A stretch of 64,000 nucleotides of DNA from Aneurinibacillus sp. REN35. Lineage in GTDB: Bacteria > Bacillota > Bacilli > Aneurinibacillales > Aneurinibacillaceae. How positions within the stretch are numbered: position 1 is the stretch's first letter; every line of letters begins with the position of its first letter. The stretch spans positions 62,001 to 126,000 of the forward strand of contig NZ_JBFTXJ020000004.1 of NCBI RefSeq assembly GCF_041379945.2, written 5' to 3'. The translations under genes were made by a program, and so were the position numbers. This document shows positions 35,583-44,022 of the stretch, piece by piece. The notes below the pieces were generated by a model. That model was not told where the DNA came from, did no database searches, and saw only the letters and a list, made by a program, of their open reading frames with translations.

Positions 35583-37664
35583 TTACGATGTTTCTTCTTG
35601 ATAGTCACATTCCGAGCAGTGGACGGTTGGCCCTTTATTCTTCCCTTTGCCCTTCTTCTCCACCAGCATTTTGCCGCACTTCGGACATGTGCGCGGAAGC
35701 GGCTTATCCCATGATACGAAGTCACATTCCGGATAATTATTACACCCATAAAATAACCGATTCTTTTTACTCTTACGTTCAACGATCTCTCCGGTTTCAC
35801 ACTTTGGACATTTCACACCGATTTCTTTTACAATCGGCATCGTATTACGGCAGTCCGGAAACGCGGAGCAAGCGAGGAACTTGCCGTAGCGGCCCATCTT
35901 ATATACCATTTGGCTGCCGCACTTCTCGCATACGACGTCTGAGACCTCATCTTTAATCTCAACTTCCTGCATATGCTTCTCAGCCACTTCAAGGCGCTTA
36001 GCAAAGTCTTGATAGAAATCATCAAGCACTTCTACCCACTGGGCTTTACCTTCTTCAATATAATCGAGGTCGCCCTCCATCTTGGCCGTGAACTTCGTAT
36101 CCAGGATTTCTGGGAAGAATTCCTCCATTAAACCGAGCACGATCTCCCCTAATTCAGTCGGAACAAAGCGGCGGTCCTGCATCGCCACATAGCCGCGCTT
36201 TTGAATGGTATCCAGCGTAGGCGCATAGGTACTCGGTCGACCGATGCCCAACTCTTCTAGCGTCTTGACAAGGCGCGCCTCCGAATAGCGCGGCGGCGGC
36301 TGTGTAAAGTGCTGCTTCGGCTCCATTTCCGCAAGCGCTACCTCTTGCTGCTCTTCAAGCGGCGGCAGCATTTTGTCCTCTTCCTTCTGGACATCGTCTG
36401 TACCTTCTACATACACTTTCATGAATCCTGGGAATTTCACTTGGGAGCCGTTTGCACGAAATGCAGCATCGCCTACGGTAATGTCAGCTGTGACTGTATC
36501 TAATACAGCGGAAGCCATCTGGCTAGCAATAAATCGTTCCCATATGAGTCGATATAGCTTTAGCTGATCACGCGATAAGTACTCTTTGAGCGTAGCAGGA
36601 TCTTGCGCAATTAATGTAGGACGAATGGCTTCATGCGCATCCTGCGCTCCTTCCTTCTTGCCAAACTGGCGCGGCTCGCTAAGCGCATAGGCTTCACCAT
36701 ATGTTTGTGTGATATGTTTTTTGGCTTCCTCCTGCGCTGTCGGGGAAATTCGGGTCGAGTCTGTACGCATGTACGTAATCAGACCCACTGTCCCTTCTTT
36801 TCCGATATCAATACCCTCATACAGCTGTTGGGCTACCATCATCGTCTTAGCCGCACGGAAGTTTAGCTTACGGGCTGCTTCCTGCTGCAGCGAGCTGGTA
36901 GTGAACGGAGCGGCAGGGTTTCTTCTTCGCTCCCGCTTTTTGATGTCAGAGATAATGTAGGATTCGCCTTCAATCTTGCGCAGAAGTTCCTGTACTTCTG
37001 CCTCGGACGTCAGCTCCACCTTCTCCTTGCCATAGCCGTAAAACTTGGCCTCAAATGTTTCTTTGCCTGCTTTCAGATACGCGGTAACCGACCAATACTC
37101 CTCCGGCACAAACGCGTTAATCTCCTTCTCACGGTCGATGACAAGCTTGGCGGCCACCGATTGTACGCGGCCTGCACTCAATCCTTTTTTGACCTTTTTC
37201 CATAGCAGCGGTGAGATATTATAGCCAACCAGGCGGTCGAGAATCCGGCGCGTCTGCTGGGCATTGACCAAGTCCATATTGATCTTGCGCGGATGCTTAA
37301 ACGCTTCCTTAACCGCCTGCTTCGTAATCTCATTAAATACAACACGACAAGGCTGTTCTTCATTAATGTTTAAGCTGTGGGCGAGATGCCAAGCAATCGC
37401 CTCGCCCTCACGATCCGGGTCAGCCGCTAGATAGATGTTTTTAACTTTTTTCGATGCGTCGCGTAATTCTTTTAGCACGTCGCCTTTGCCCCGGATTGTG
37501 ATATATTTTGGTTGGAACCCGTCCGCAGCATCGACTCCCATTTGACTTTTTGGTAAGTCTCGCACATGACCCATGGATGCTTTTACAATATATTTTTTCC
37601 CGAGATATTTCCCGATTGTCTTCGCCTTTGCGGGAGACTCCACTATTACCAGTGAATCTGCCAA
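35583..37664 (-). CDS. topA: DNA topoisomerase I TopA
   Basis: Type IA topoisomerase that relaxes negative supercoils. The N-terminal Toprim domain ([33 protein letters not shown]) is followed by the catalytic core with active tyrosine Y298 in [14 protein letters not shown]. The C-terminus has three four-cysteine zinc ribbons (beginning [16 protein letters not shown] and CPKCGKML). The start is a TTG at 37664 with AAGGGGGAAG eight bases upstream; the nearby ATG is out of frame. At 693 residues it matches B. subtilis. dprA lies 66 bases upstream. Confidence 0.96.
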   Translation of the reverse strand: MADSLVIVESPAKAKTIGKYLGKKYIVKASMGHVRDLPKSQMGVDAADGFQPKYITIRGKGDVLKELRDASKKVKNIYLAADPDREGEAIAWHLAHSLNINEEQPCRVVFNEITKQAVKEAFKHPRKINMDLVNAQQTRRILDRLVGYNISPLLWKKVKKGLSAGRVQSVAAKLVIDREKEINAFVPEEYWSVTAYLKAGKETFEAKFYGYGKEKVELTSEAEVQELLRKIEGESYIISDIKKRERRRNPAAPFTTSSLQQEAARKLNFRAAKTMMVAQQLYEGIDIGKEGTVGLITYMRTDSTRISPTAQEEAKKHITQTYGEAYALSEPRQFGKKEGAQDAHEAIRPTLIAQDPATLKEYLSRDQLKLYRLIWERFIASQMASAVLDTVTADITVGDAAFRANGSQVKFPGFMKVYVEGTDDVQKEEDKMLPPLEEQQEVALAEMEPKQHFTQPPPRYSEARLVKTLEELGIGRPSTYAPTLDTIQKRGYVAMQDRRFVPTELGEIVLGLMEEFFPEILDTKFTAKMEGDLDYIEEGKAQWVEVLDDFYQDFAKRLEVAEKHMQEVEIKDEVSDVVCEKCGSQMVYKMGRYGKFLACSAFPDCRNTMPIVKEIGVKCPKCETGEIVERKSKKNRLFYGCNNYPECDFVSWDKPLPRTCPKCGKMLVEKKGKGKNKGPTVHCSECDYQEETS

Positions 37665-37730
37665 GCATGCTTCCCCCTTTTTCTGAAAGAAAAGAATTCC
37701 TCCTATTATTAATTACAAAAGTTGCGTTTG

Positions 37731-38846
37731 TCAAACATCTTCCTTATTCTTTATCCGGACGAATGACGGTCCGGGTAGTTGCATAATGCATTGTTTTACT
37801 TGCAAAGATAACAAAAGATAATGCAAATAGCTAGTAGAAAAAGCGGTTCGACATAAAATCTTATCATATGACACCGCTTCCCCTCCTATAATATCAAGCA
37901 CTGCGGCTTCTTCTTCTGTAAGAATTGACGGGGCGGAGCGCGTTTTTTCGTTTGTATTTTCATTTGTATCCGAAATAAGTTCCGGATATTCACTTAGTAT
38001 ATCGTGAATATTCTGCACAAGTTTACTTCCCTGTTGAATCAGCCAGTGACAGCCTGCGCTTTGTGGGGAGTAAATGGAGCCTGGGGTGGCAAATACATCG
38101 CGCCCTTGATCCAAAGCAAGATCCGCCGTAATCAGGGAGCCGCTGCGCGAAGCGGCTTCTATGACCAGCACACCGCGGGCAAGTCCGCTGATAATCCGAT
38201 TTCGCTCTGGAAAAAAGCCTCGCAGTGGCGCTGTTCCTGGTGGATACTCTGATAGAATAACTCCTTTTTTACGAATTTCAAAAGCCAATGCGCGATTTTC
38301 TGCCGGATAAATGATGTCAACGCCACACCCTAGCACAGCGACAGTAGCGCCGTCTGCAGCAAGCGCGCCTCGATGCGCTTCGCTGTCAATGCCACGCGCC
38401 ATGCCTGACACGACGGTTATGTTCCGTTCTGACAGCTCTCGAGCCAACTGTCTTGCGATATTCTTTCCGTATGTAGTAGGCTTTCTGCTCCCTACAAGTG
38501 AAATACACGGCCGATGGAGAAATTCCAACTCTCCTATTATGTATAAAATCTCAGGGGCATCAGGAATTTCAAGCAGCAGCGCAGGATATGCGTGATGATA
38601 CTGGGTCAGAACTTCAATTCCACTCCGATTCCACTTGTGTACTCGCTCCATCGCTTTCTCCAAGCAGAACTCGGAACGAATTCGTTCTGCTATCTTCGGC
38701 GTCACCCGCAGCATCTCCTGTATCTGTATGGAGGAATAGCGTGAAAAATCCACCGCTTCTCCTAGATTTCGTGCAGATCGAAGTACACTTCTCCCTACAC
38801 CGCTGCTGTGCGCTAACGCTACAAGCATATATTCCTGTTTTTCCAT
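37731..38846 (-). CDS. dprA: DNA-processing protein DprA (Smf)
   Basis: DprA loads RecA on incoming single-stranded DNA during transformation. The 371 residues have an N-terminal helical SAM-like region (about 1-85). The Rossmann-type core carries SLVGSRKPTTYGKNIA, VVSGMARGIDSEAHRGAL, AVLGCGVDIIYP and FPERNRIISGLARGVLVIEA. A C-terminal winged-helix-like domain covers about 310-365. It follows the sucCD terminator and precedes topA, the usual Bacillales order. I could not find a clear ComK box upstream. Confidence 0.93.
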   Translation of the reverse strand: MEKQEYMLVALAHSSGVGRSVLRSARNLGEAVDFSRYSSIQIQEMLRVTPKIAERIRSEFCLEKAMERVHKWNRSGIEVLTQYHHAYPALLLEIPDAPEILYIIGELEFLHRPCISLVGSRKPTTYGKNIARQLARELSERNITVVSGMARGIDSEAHRGALAADGATVAVLGCGVDIIYPAENRALAFEIRKKGVILSEYPPGTAPLRGFFPERNRIISGLARGVLVIEAASRSGSLITADLALDQGRDVFATPGSIYSPQSAGCHWLIQQGSKLVQNIHDILSEYPELISDTNENTNEKTRSAPSILTEEEAAVLDIIGGEAVSYDKILCRTAFSTSYLHYLLLSLQVKQCIMQLPGPSFVRIKNKEDV

Positions 38847-38936
38847 TTTTCCTCACCCTCTTTTCTATTTGATTTTACTTTCGAGGAAATATATGGAAAA
38901 TCCTTCCTGTTAAAAAATTAAACCATACCACATTCA

Positions 38937-38969
38937 TAAAAAAGGGAACGCCCTTCGGCGCTCCCTTTT
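38937..38969 (-). terminator. Terminator after sucCD
   Basis: A 13-bp stem with one G-U pair (38940-38952 against 38957-38969) closes on a GAAG tetraloop and runs into TTTTTT on the minus strand, about 20 bases after the sucD stop. This is a canonical intrinsic terminator. Confidence 0.85.
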
Positions 38970-38988
38970 CTTCTTACTTATTCTTTAC

Positions 38989-39894
38989 TTATTTAATGGT
39001 TTTGCAAATCTCAAGCAGACCATGATCTTTTAATGCTTCAATCATTGTCTGACCCATAACAGCCGGCGTATTGGCTACACGAATACCGCAAGCTTCCATT
39101 GTTTTAATCTTCTCAGCAGCCGTACCTTTACCACCAGAGATGATAGCGCCAGCATGTCCCATACGCTTTCCTGGAGGCGCTGTCTGTCCGCCAATGAAGC
39201 CAACAACCGGCTTCTTCATATTCGCTTTTACCCACTCAGCTGCTTCTTCTTCCGCTGTACCACCGATCTCGCCGATCATGATGACAGCTTCTGTATCCGG
39301 ATCATTATTGAACAGCTCAAGGCAGTCAATGAAGTTCGTGCCATTAACCGGGTCGCCACCGATACCGACTGCAGTGGACTGGCCGATTCCATTCGTTGTC
39401 AACTGGTGAACAGCTTCATACGTCAGGGTACCAGAGCGGGATACGATGCCCACTTTACCTGGAGCATGAATATAGCCAGGCATGATACCGATTTTGCACT
39501 CACCCGGTGTGATAACGCCCGGGCAGTTCGGTCCGATGAGACGTGTCTTGCTGCCGCTCATATAACGGTTTACTTTGACCATGTCAAGCACCGGAATACC
39601 TTCTGTAATACAAATAACAAGATCCAGTTCAGCGTCTACCGCTTCCATGATGGCATCTGCTGCAAAAGGAGCCGCTACATAAATAACAGATGCGTTCGCT
39701 CCTGTTTCTTTTACAGCCTCTGAAACGGTATCAAAAACCTGGAATCCTTCTACCTCTGTGCCGCCTTTTCCAGGTGAAGTACCGCCAACCATTTGCGTAC
39801 CGTAATCGCGGCAGCCTTTCGCATGGAATAAACCAGTAGCACCAGTAATACCCTGAGTGATTACTTTTGTATCTTTATTGATAAGAATACTCAT
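38989..39894 (-). CDS. sucD: Succinate-CoA ligase [ADP-forming] subunit alpha SucD
   Basis: Alpha subunit of succinyl-CoA synthetase in the TCA cycle. The CoA-binding N-terminal domain shows [18 protein letters not shown] and [10 protein letters not shown]. The phospho-histidine is H247 in [14 protein letters not shown]. The length of 301 residues is typical. It lies 21 bases after sucC and is followed by a strong terminator, so sucCD is a two-gene unit. Confidence 0.96.
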   Translation of the reverse strand: MSILINKDTKVITQGITGATGLFHAKGCRDYGTQMVGGTSPGKGGTEVEGFQVFDTVSEAVKETGANASVIYVAAPFAADAIMEAVDAELDLVICITEGIPVLDMVKVNRYMSGSKTRLIGPNCPGVITPGECKIGIMPGYIHAPGKVGIVSRSGTLTYEAVHQLTTNGIGQSTAVGIGGDPVNGTNFIDCLELFNNDPDTEAVIMIGEIGGTAEEEAAEWVKANMKKPVVGFIGGQTAPPGKRMGHAGAIISGGKGTAAEKIKTMEACGIRVANTPAVMGQTMIEALKDHGLLEICKTIK

Positions 39895-39915
39895 AACTCT
39901 CCAGTCCCACCTTTC

Positions 39916-41076
39916 TTATTTCACCAAGGAAACGATTTTTTCCGCGCCATCTGCCATGGATTCTGCTGCCACGATATCAAGGCCGGATTCGTTAAGAATT
40001 TTCTTGCCAAGGTCTACATTCGTACCTTCAAGACGCACCACAAGCGGACGATCAAGGCTTACTTGCTTCGCTGCCTCTACTACGCCTTCTGCAATAACGT
40101 CACACTTCATGATACCGCCAAAGATATTAATAAAGATTCCTTTTACATTCTCGTCAGATAAAATCAATTTGAATGCAGCCGTAACCTTCTCAGCCGTAGC
40201 ACCGCCCCCAACATCGAGGAAGTTAGCTGGGTCGCCACCGTAGAACTTGATAATGTCCATCGTAGCCATTGCAAGACCCGCACCATTAACCATGCAGCCA
40301 ATGTTGCCATCAAGTGCGATATAGTTTAAATCATAGTTGGATGCTTCGATCTCTTTTGGATCTTCCTCATCAAGGTCACGCAGTCTCATAATGTCTTGGT
40401 GACGATACAGCGCATTGGAATCAAAGTTCAACTTCGCATCCAGTGCCATAACGTTACCGTCGCCTGTTACAACAAGCGGGTTAATTTCTGCAATTGAGCA
40501 GTCTTTATCAGCAAACGCCTGATACAGAGCCATCATGAATTTCACGGCTTTGTTTACCAGGTTGTTTGGAATATTAATGGAGAACGCAAGCTTGCGTGCC
40601 TGGAATGGCAGCAGACCTACAGCCGGATCAATTACTTCTTTGAAGATTTTTTCCGGTGTTTTTTCTGCTACTTCTTCGATTTCCGTACCGCCCTCTTCAG
40701 ATGCCATCATGACAACACGGTCCGTATTGCGATCTACAACAACGCCAACATAGTATTCTTTTTGGATGTCGCAGCCCTCTTCAATAAGCAAGCGCTTTAC
40801 TTCTTTGCCTTCCGGGCCTGTCTGGTGTGTTACAAGCACCTTGCCCAGAATCTCCTGCGCATATGTACGAACCTCATCGAGATTTTTCGCAATTTTAACC
40901 CCGCCTGCTTTTCCGCGTCCGCCGGCATGGATTTGCGCTTTCACGACATAAACGTTCGTATCCAATTCTTTCGCTGCTTCTACTGCTTCGTTGACCGTGA
41001 ATGCCACTTTCCCGTTCGGCACAACAACGCCGTACTGCTTAAGTATCTCTTTACCTTGATACTCGTGGATATTCAT
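39916..41076 (-). CDS. sucC: Succinate-CoA ligase [ADP-forming] subunit beta SucC
   Basis: Beta subunit of succinyl-CoA synthetase; binds nucleotide and succinate. The N-terminal [17 protein letters not shown] opens an ATP-grasp domain (with [16 protein letters not shown]), and the C-terminal ligase domain includes [18 protein letters not shown] and [13 protein letters not shown]. The ATG at 41076 follows TTAGGAGGATGG; the frame extends 32 codons upstream but there lies in the promoter region. At 386 residues it matches the family. Confidence 0.96.
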   Translation of the reverse strand: MNIHEYQGKEILKQYGVVVPNGKVAFTVNEAVEAAKELDTNVYVVKAQIHAGGRGKAGGVKIAKNLDEVRTYAQEILGKVLVTHQTGPEGKEVKRLLIEEGCDIQKEYYVGVVVDRNTDRVVMMASEEGGTEIEEVAEKTPEKIFKEVIDPAVGLLPFQARKLAFSINIPNNLVNKAVKFMMALYQAFADKDCSIAEINPLVVTGDGNVMALDAKLNFDSNALYRHQDIMRLRDLDEEDPKEIEASNYDLNYIALDGNIGCMVNGAGLAMATMDIIKFYGGDPANFLDVGGGATAEKVTAAFKLILSDENVKGIFINIFGGIMKCDVIAEGVVEAAKQVSLDRPLVVRLEGTNVDLGKKILNESGLDIVAAESMADGAEKIVSLVK

Positions 41077-41153
41077 TCTCCATCCTCCTAACCACAATTT
41101 GCATAAAATAAACGCATCAAGCTTCTCCCCTGGCAAGCTCGTCTGCGCAATAC

Positions 41154-41182
41154 AGTATAGCTTATTCGGCACAATTCGGCAA
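41154..41182 (-). promoter_or_regulatory. Candidate sigma-A promoter for sucCD
   Basis: On the minus strand TTGCCG and TATACT are exactly 17 bases apart; the -10 has one mismatch and the -35 two. The predicted leader is about 71 bases. It lies directly after the sda terminator, so sucCD is transcribed on its own. Confidence 0.65.
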
Positions 41183-41224
41183 ATACCTGCATGCTTTCCT
41201 AATTTTTCTGATTTTTATTTAGCC

Positions 41225-41259
41225 AAAAAAATAAAGCAGACGCTGAATATCTGCTTTAT
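41225..41259 (-). terminator. Terminator of sda
   Basis: A perfect 10-bp stem (41231-41240 with 41250-41259) and a nine-base loop are followed by TTTTTT on the minus strand. The stem begins at the last base of the sda stop codon. Confidence 0.85.
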
Positions 41260-41390
41260 CAGTGCGGCGGGATATGTAGCTCCCGTTTATTTATTTCTTC
41301 GATTAAAAGTACAATAAAATCTTGTTCCAATTGTAAGTGCATAGCTTTTACATAGGCATCAAGCAGTGCTTCATCCGTGAGTAAATGCAT
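41259..41390 (-). CDS. sda: Sporulation histidine kinase inhibitor Sda (43 aa)
   Basis: A short gene easily missed by length filters. The ATG at 41390 follows GGGAGGGG and the TGA is at 41261-41259. The 43-residue product (LLTDEALLDAYVKAMHLQL, then DFIVLLIEEINKREL) aligns without gaps to B. subtilis Sda, keeping the LxDE start, the Y13 and KA positions, L21, D24 and F25 and the EI-K-R end; F25 is important for kinase binding there. Sda blocks KinA autophosphorylation and so delays sporulation when replication is disturbed. Upstream lie a good promoter and several DnaA boxes, and a strong terminator follows, so it is a single-gene unit. Confidence 0.88.
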   Translation of the reverse strand: MHLLTDEALLDAYVKAMHLQLEQDFIVLLIEEINKRELHIPPH

Positions 41391-41432
41391 CGACGCCCCT
41401 CCCTTTTTTATCTATTTCTCTCTTTTTTCCAT

Positions 41433-41461
41433 ATTGTAACATCAGGGTACTATTGGAACAA
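41433..41461 (-). promoter_or_regulatory. Candidate sigma-A promoter for sda
   Basis: TTGTTC and TACAAT on the minus strand are 17 bases apart. Transcription would start near 41426, about 36 bases before the sda ATG. The first DnaA box begins about nine bases upstream of the -35. Confidence 0.65.
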
Positions 41462-41469
41462 GCACACCA

Positions 41470-41558
41470 TTATCCACAGGGCGCTGTGAATAACCTGTGT
41501 AAAAAAACTCAAACCTACTGCAAATTCTGCACTTTTTCTGTAGATATCGTTATCCACA
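41470..41558. promoter_or_regulatory. Cluster of DnaA boxes upstream of sda
   Basis: Three boxes match the TTATNCACA consensus exactly: TTATCCACA at 41470-41478 and at 41550-41558 (plus orientation), and TTATTCACA at 41485-41493 (minus orientation). A one-mismatch box is at 41496-41504, and a weaker TTATCCAAT is at 41587-41595. In B. subtilis DnaA binds upstream of sda and controls its transcription, so the same control is expected here. Confidence 0.8.
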
Positions 41559-41598
41559 ACGATTCTTGTCGAAAAATTTTTATCGTTTATCCAATTTA

Positions 41599-43155
41599 TT
41601 ACTCTTTCCAATGTTTTTGCTCAAGCATTCGATATTGAAACGCTTCGGCCACATGCTCTTCCGCCACATGTTCACTTCCTTCTAGATCTGCAATCGTGCG
41701 GGCTAATTTAATGATCTTATCGTATGACCGATTGCTAATTCCGCTGTTCTCATACAACGCAGACAGCCATGAGCGAACGGAAGATGAGAGCGGAATATAC
41801 TGCTCAAGAAACCGACCTTCAACCTCAGAATTATATGTAAAAGATGTCCTACGATAACGATATGCTTGCTTCTCTCTCGCTGCCTGTACACGGCTCCGCA
41901 TAACCGCTGATGTTATCATGCTTGTTTCATTTATTTCATCGAGACGAACACGCGGAACCTCTACCTGAAGATCAATTCGATCTAGCATAGGGCCGGAGAG
42001 TTTCTTCCAATACCGTTTAATCTCTTGTAGTGAACATGTACAGGACTGCTTGTCCGTCTCAAAGCGATAGAAACCGCAGGCACATGGATTATACGCGGTT
42101 AACAGCAGTACCCGGCTAGGAAAAGAAAGCTTCGCATCCTGCCGAACTAAAGTCACCTGGCCATCTTCTAGTGGCTGACGCAGCGCTTCTAGCACATGCC
42201 GGGAAAATTCCGCCCACTCATCTAAAAACAAAACACCATGATGCGCCAGACTAATTTCACCAGGCTTTAGCGATACTCCGCCGCCTATCATTCCAACTCC
42301 TGTAATGGAGGTGTGCGGAGCACGAAACGGAGGATAGGGAGCCTGCTTCCACCGCTCGGACAGCAGCCCACAGGCGCTATATATGGTATCAACAATCAGC
42401 GCCCTCTCTTCATCTAGCGGAGGTAGAATCGTAGGAAAACGCCGGGCCAGCATGGTCTTGCCTGTTCCGGGCGGTCCTATCATGCTTAAATGATGGGCGC
42501 CCGCCGCCGCTACTTCCATCGCTTGTTTTACATGGCGCTGTCCTTTTACATCACTAAAACAACCCAGACCTCCCCTAGTGCTTTCTGCTCCAATAAAAAT
42601 CGGATTTTCTGCTAGAGTATAAGCGTTTGCAAGACGTTCTTCATCCGGAGATGAGCAGAGCACCGCACATTCTTGCAGCGTATGAACACGAAGAATCGGA
42701 AGCTTTGTACGCTCCACATCTTCCGTGCAAGATGCAGGTATAACCGCACCTGAGAATCCGGCCTGCTTGGCAGCAAGAATCATCGGGAATAGGCCGTGCA
42801 ATGGACGAAGCTTCCCTTCAAGAGAAAGTTCACCCAAAAAAATCCAGTCTACCAGACGACTATCGATACGCAACTGATTGCTTGCAAGCAAAATGCCCAT
42901 TGCAATCGCCACATCAAGCATCGAGCCTGCTTTGCGCACATATGCTGGAGCAAGATTAACCATTAGTCGTTGCAGAGGAAAGGAGTAGCCGCTATTTTTT
43001 ACTGCTGATTTCACACGATTGCGTGCTTCACGTACAGATGAAGCCGCAAGACCGCTAATCTCAAAATACGGAAGCCCATTTGCTATATCAATCTCCACCT
43101 CAACCGGCATGCCTTGAATCCCTAATACCGTCGCACTGTAGACTTTGGCAAACAT
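41599..43155 (-). CDS. comM: YifB/ComM family Mg-chelatase-like ATPase
   Basis: AAA+ protein of the ComM family. ComM of Gram-negative bacteria is a branch-migration helicase used in natural transformation; B. subtilis 168 is not known to me to have one. The N-terminal ChlI-like domain (about 5-130), the P-loop GPPGTGKTMLARRFP, the Walker B-like HGVLFLDEWAEF and the C-terminal domain with CxCGFYRFETDKQSCTC cysteines are visible. The ATG at 43155 has AAGGAG upstream; an in-frame TTG nine bases earlier is less likely. At 518 residues it is full length. It stands between the yraN terminator and sda. Confidence 0.88.
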   Translation of the reverse strand: MFAKVYSATVLGIQGMPVEVEIDIANGLPYFEISGLAASSVREARNRVKSAVKNSGYSFPLQRLMVNLAPAYVRKAGSMLDVAIAMGILLASNQLRIDSRLVDWIFLGELSLEGKLRPLHGLFPMILAAKQAGFSGAVIPASCTEDVERTKLPILRVHTLQECAVLCSSPDEERLANAYTLAENPIFIGAESTRGGLGCFSDVKGQRHVKQAMEVAAAGAHHLSMIGPPGTGKTMLARRFPTILPPLDEERALIVDTIYSACGLLSERWKQAPYPPFRAPHTSITGVGMIGGGVSLKPGEISLAHHGVLFLDEWAEFSRHVLEALRQPLEDGQVTLVRQDAKLSFPSRVLLLTAYNPCACGFYRFETDKQSCTCSLQEIKRYWKKLSGPMLDRIDLQVEVPRVRLDEINETSMITSAVMRSRVQAAREKQAYRYRRTSFTYNSEVEGRFLEQYIPLSSSVRSWLSALYENSGISNRSYDKIIKLARTIADLEGSEHVAEEHVAEAFQYRMLEQKHWKE

Positions 43156-43228
43156 CAAAACCAACTCCTTTTTTGTTAAAAATTACCATATATTTTCAAC
43201 AAAAGATAGAAGGATTTTTGTCACCAAT

Positions 43229-43257
43229 AAAAAAAGCACCTGCATTACTGCAGGTGC
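43229..43257 (-). terminator. Terminator after yraN
   Basis: A perfect 9-bp stem (43236-43244 with 43249-43257) with a four-base loop runs into seven Ts on the minus strand, about 120 bases after the yraN stop. It ends the rnhB-ylqG-ylqH-yraN unit. The bases 43258-43375 in between hold no gene that I can support. Confidence 0.85.
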
Positions 43258-43375
43258 AAGAAAAGGAGGTGTTACACGTCGAGTACACTATCACTATATG
43301 CATATGCATACCATTGTATGTGGACAGGTGTCATGGGATCAGCAATTTTTAGGCGCCTAATTTTATAGATTGCTG

Positions 43376-43744
43376 CTAAAAAGCATGCGGAAGATGCCAA
43401 ACCTCTGGTACTGTATTATAACAACTATACGTAAGCACAACGACATCAAAACGAAAGGAAAGTGAAGAACACTCAGCCTGTCTTCCTCTTATATATTCAA
43501 GTGCCGTATGACGAATTGTCCGCTGCTTCAGAGGTGTAATTGCTTCGCTTCCATGACCGTATTTGGTGCTGGCACGTGTTTTCACTTCAATAAATACCAG
43601 CCATTCTCCATCCTTCATGATCAGATCGATTTCGCCTGTGCGCACACGAAAATTAGAGCATTGCCATTCATATCCTTTATCCTCTAAGTACTTCCGTGCC
43701 AATGCCTCACCCTCTGCTCCCCGCTGCTTGTTTGTCCTGCGCAT
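43376..43744 (-). CDS. yraN: YraN family (UPF0102) endonuclease-like protein
   Basis: A 122-residue protein with a restriction-endonuclease-like fold. The core motif is GEALARKYLEDKGYEW, then RTGEIDLIMKDGEWLVFIEVKTR, giving the E-x-D and E-x-K residues of the PD-(D/E)XK type. The family is near-universal but its substrate is not settled. The ATG overlaps the ylqH stop by one base (TAATG). It is the last gene of its operon, next to comM. Confidence 0.9.
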   Translation of the reverse strand: MRRTNKQRGAEGEALARKYLEDKGYEWQCSNFRVRTGEIDLIMKDGEWLVFIEVKTRASTKYGHGSEAITPLKQRTIRHTALEYIRGRQAECSSLSFRFDVVVLTYSCYNTVPEVWHLPHAF

Positions 43745-44022
43745 TATTTGCGCCCGCTTCGCTGATCGGCTTGATATACAAAAGCTAAAACTTCGGCTAC
43801 AACCTGGTATAGTTCAACCGGTATTTGTTCATTCAGTTCCAGATTGGAGAGCACTTGCACAAGCGAAGGATCTTGCTGAACTGCTACACCGTGTTCTTTG
43901 GCTTGTTCAAGTATTTTATCAGCCGTAAACCCTTTGCCCTTTGCAACGACGCGTGGCGCTTCCGCCTCTCCAGGCGTGTAGCGCAGCGCAACTGCACTCT
44001 TACGCTCATATGGCTGTTTCAT
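43744..44022 (-). CDS. ylqH: FlhB C-terminal-like protein YlqH
   Basis: A 92-residue homologue of the cytoplasmic domain of FlhB/EscU. It aligns with the end of FlhB: KSAVALRYTPGEAEAPRVVAKGKG corresponds to the region just after the NPTH site, and ELYQVVAEVLAFVYQ to the FlhB C-terminus. It lacks membrane helices and the NPTH autocleavage motif. The ATG overlaps the ylqG stop by four bases. The ylqG-ylqH pair sits here in B. subtilis too, so this is a conserved separate gene and not a flhB fragment. The function is unknown. Confidence 0.85.
   Translation of the reverse strand: MKQPYERKSAVALRYTPGEAEAPRVVAKGKGFTADKILEQAKEHGVAVQQDPSLVQVLSNLELNEQIPVELYQVVAEVLAFVYQADQRSGRK

Noticed and set aside
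38847-38936. ComK box or good promoter upstream of dprA
   Set aside because: The region is A+T-rich, but I found no AAAA-N5-TTTT pair and no -35/-10 combination with proper spacing.
43145-43360. Plus-strand open frame near a perfect-looking GGAGGTG at about 43265
   Set aside because: The frame starts far before that site, crosses the yraN terminator hairpin and contains no recognisable protein pattern. No start codon lies at proper distance behind the site.
43258-43375. Possible 20-codon peptide on the minus strand after yraN, and an ATGCATATGCAT palindrome
   Set aside because: There is no ribosome site before its ATG, and the palindrome is short enough to be chance.
43744-44022. YlqH as a decayed fragment of flhB
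   Set aside because: The frame is intact, has its own coupling to ylqG, and the same gene pair exists at this place in B. subtilis.
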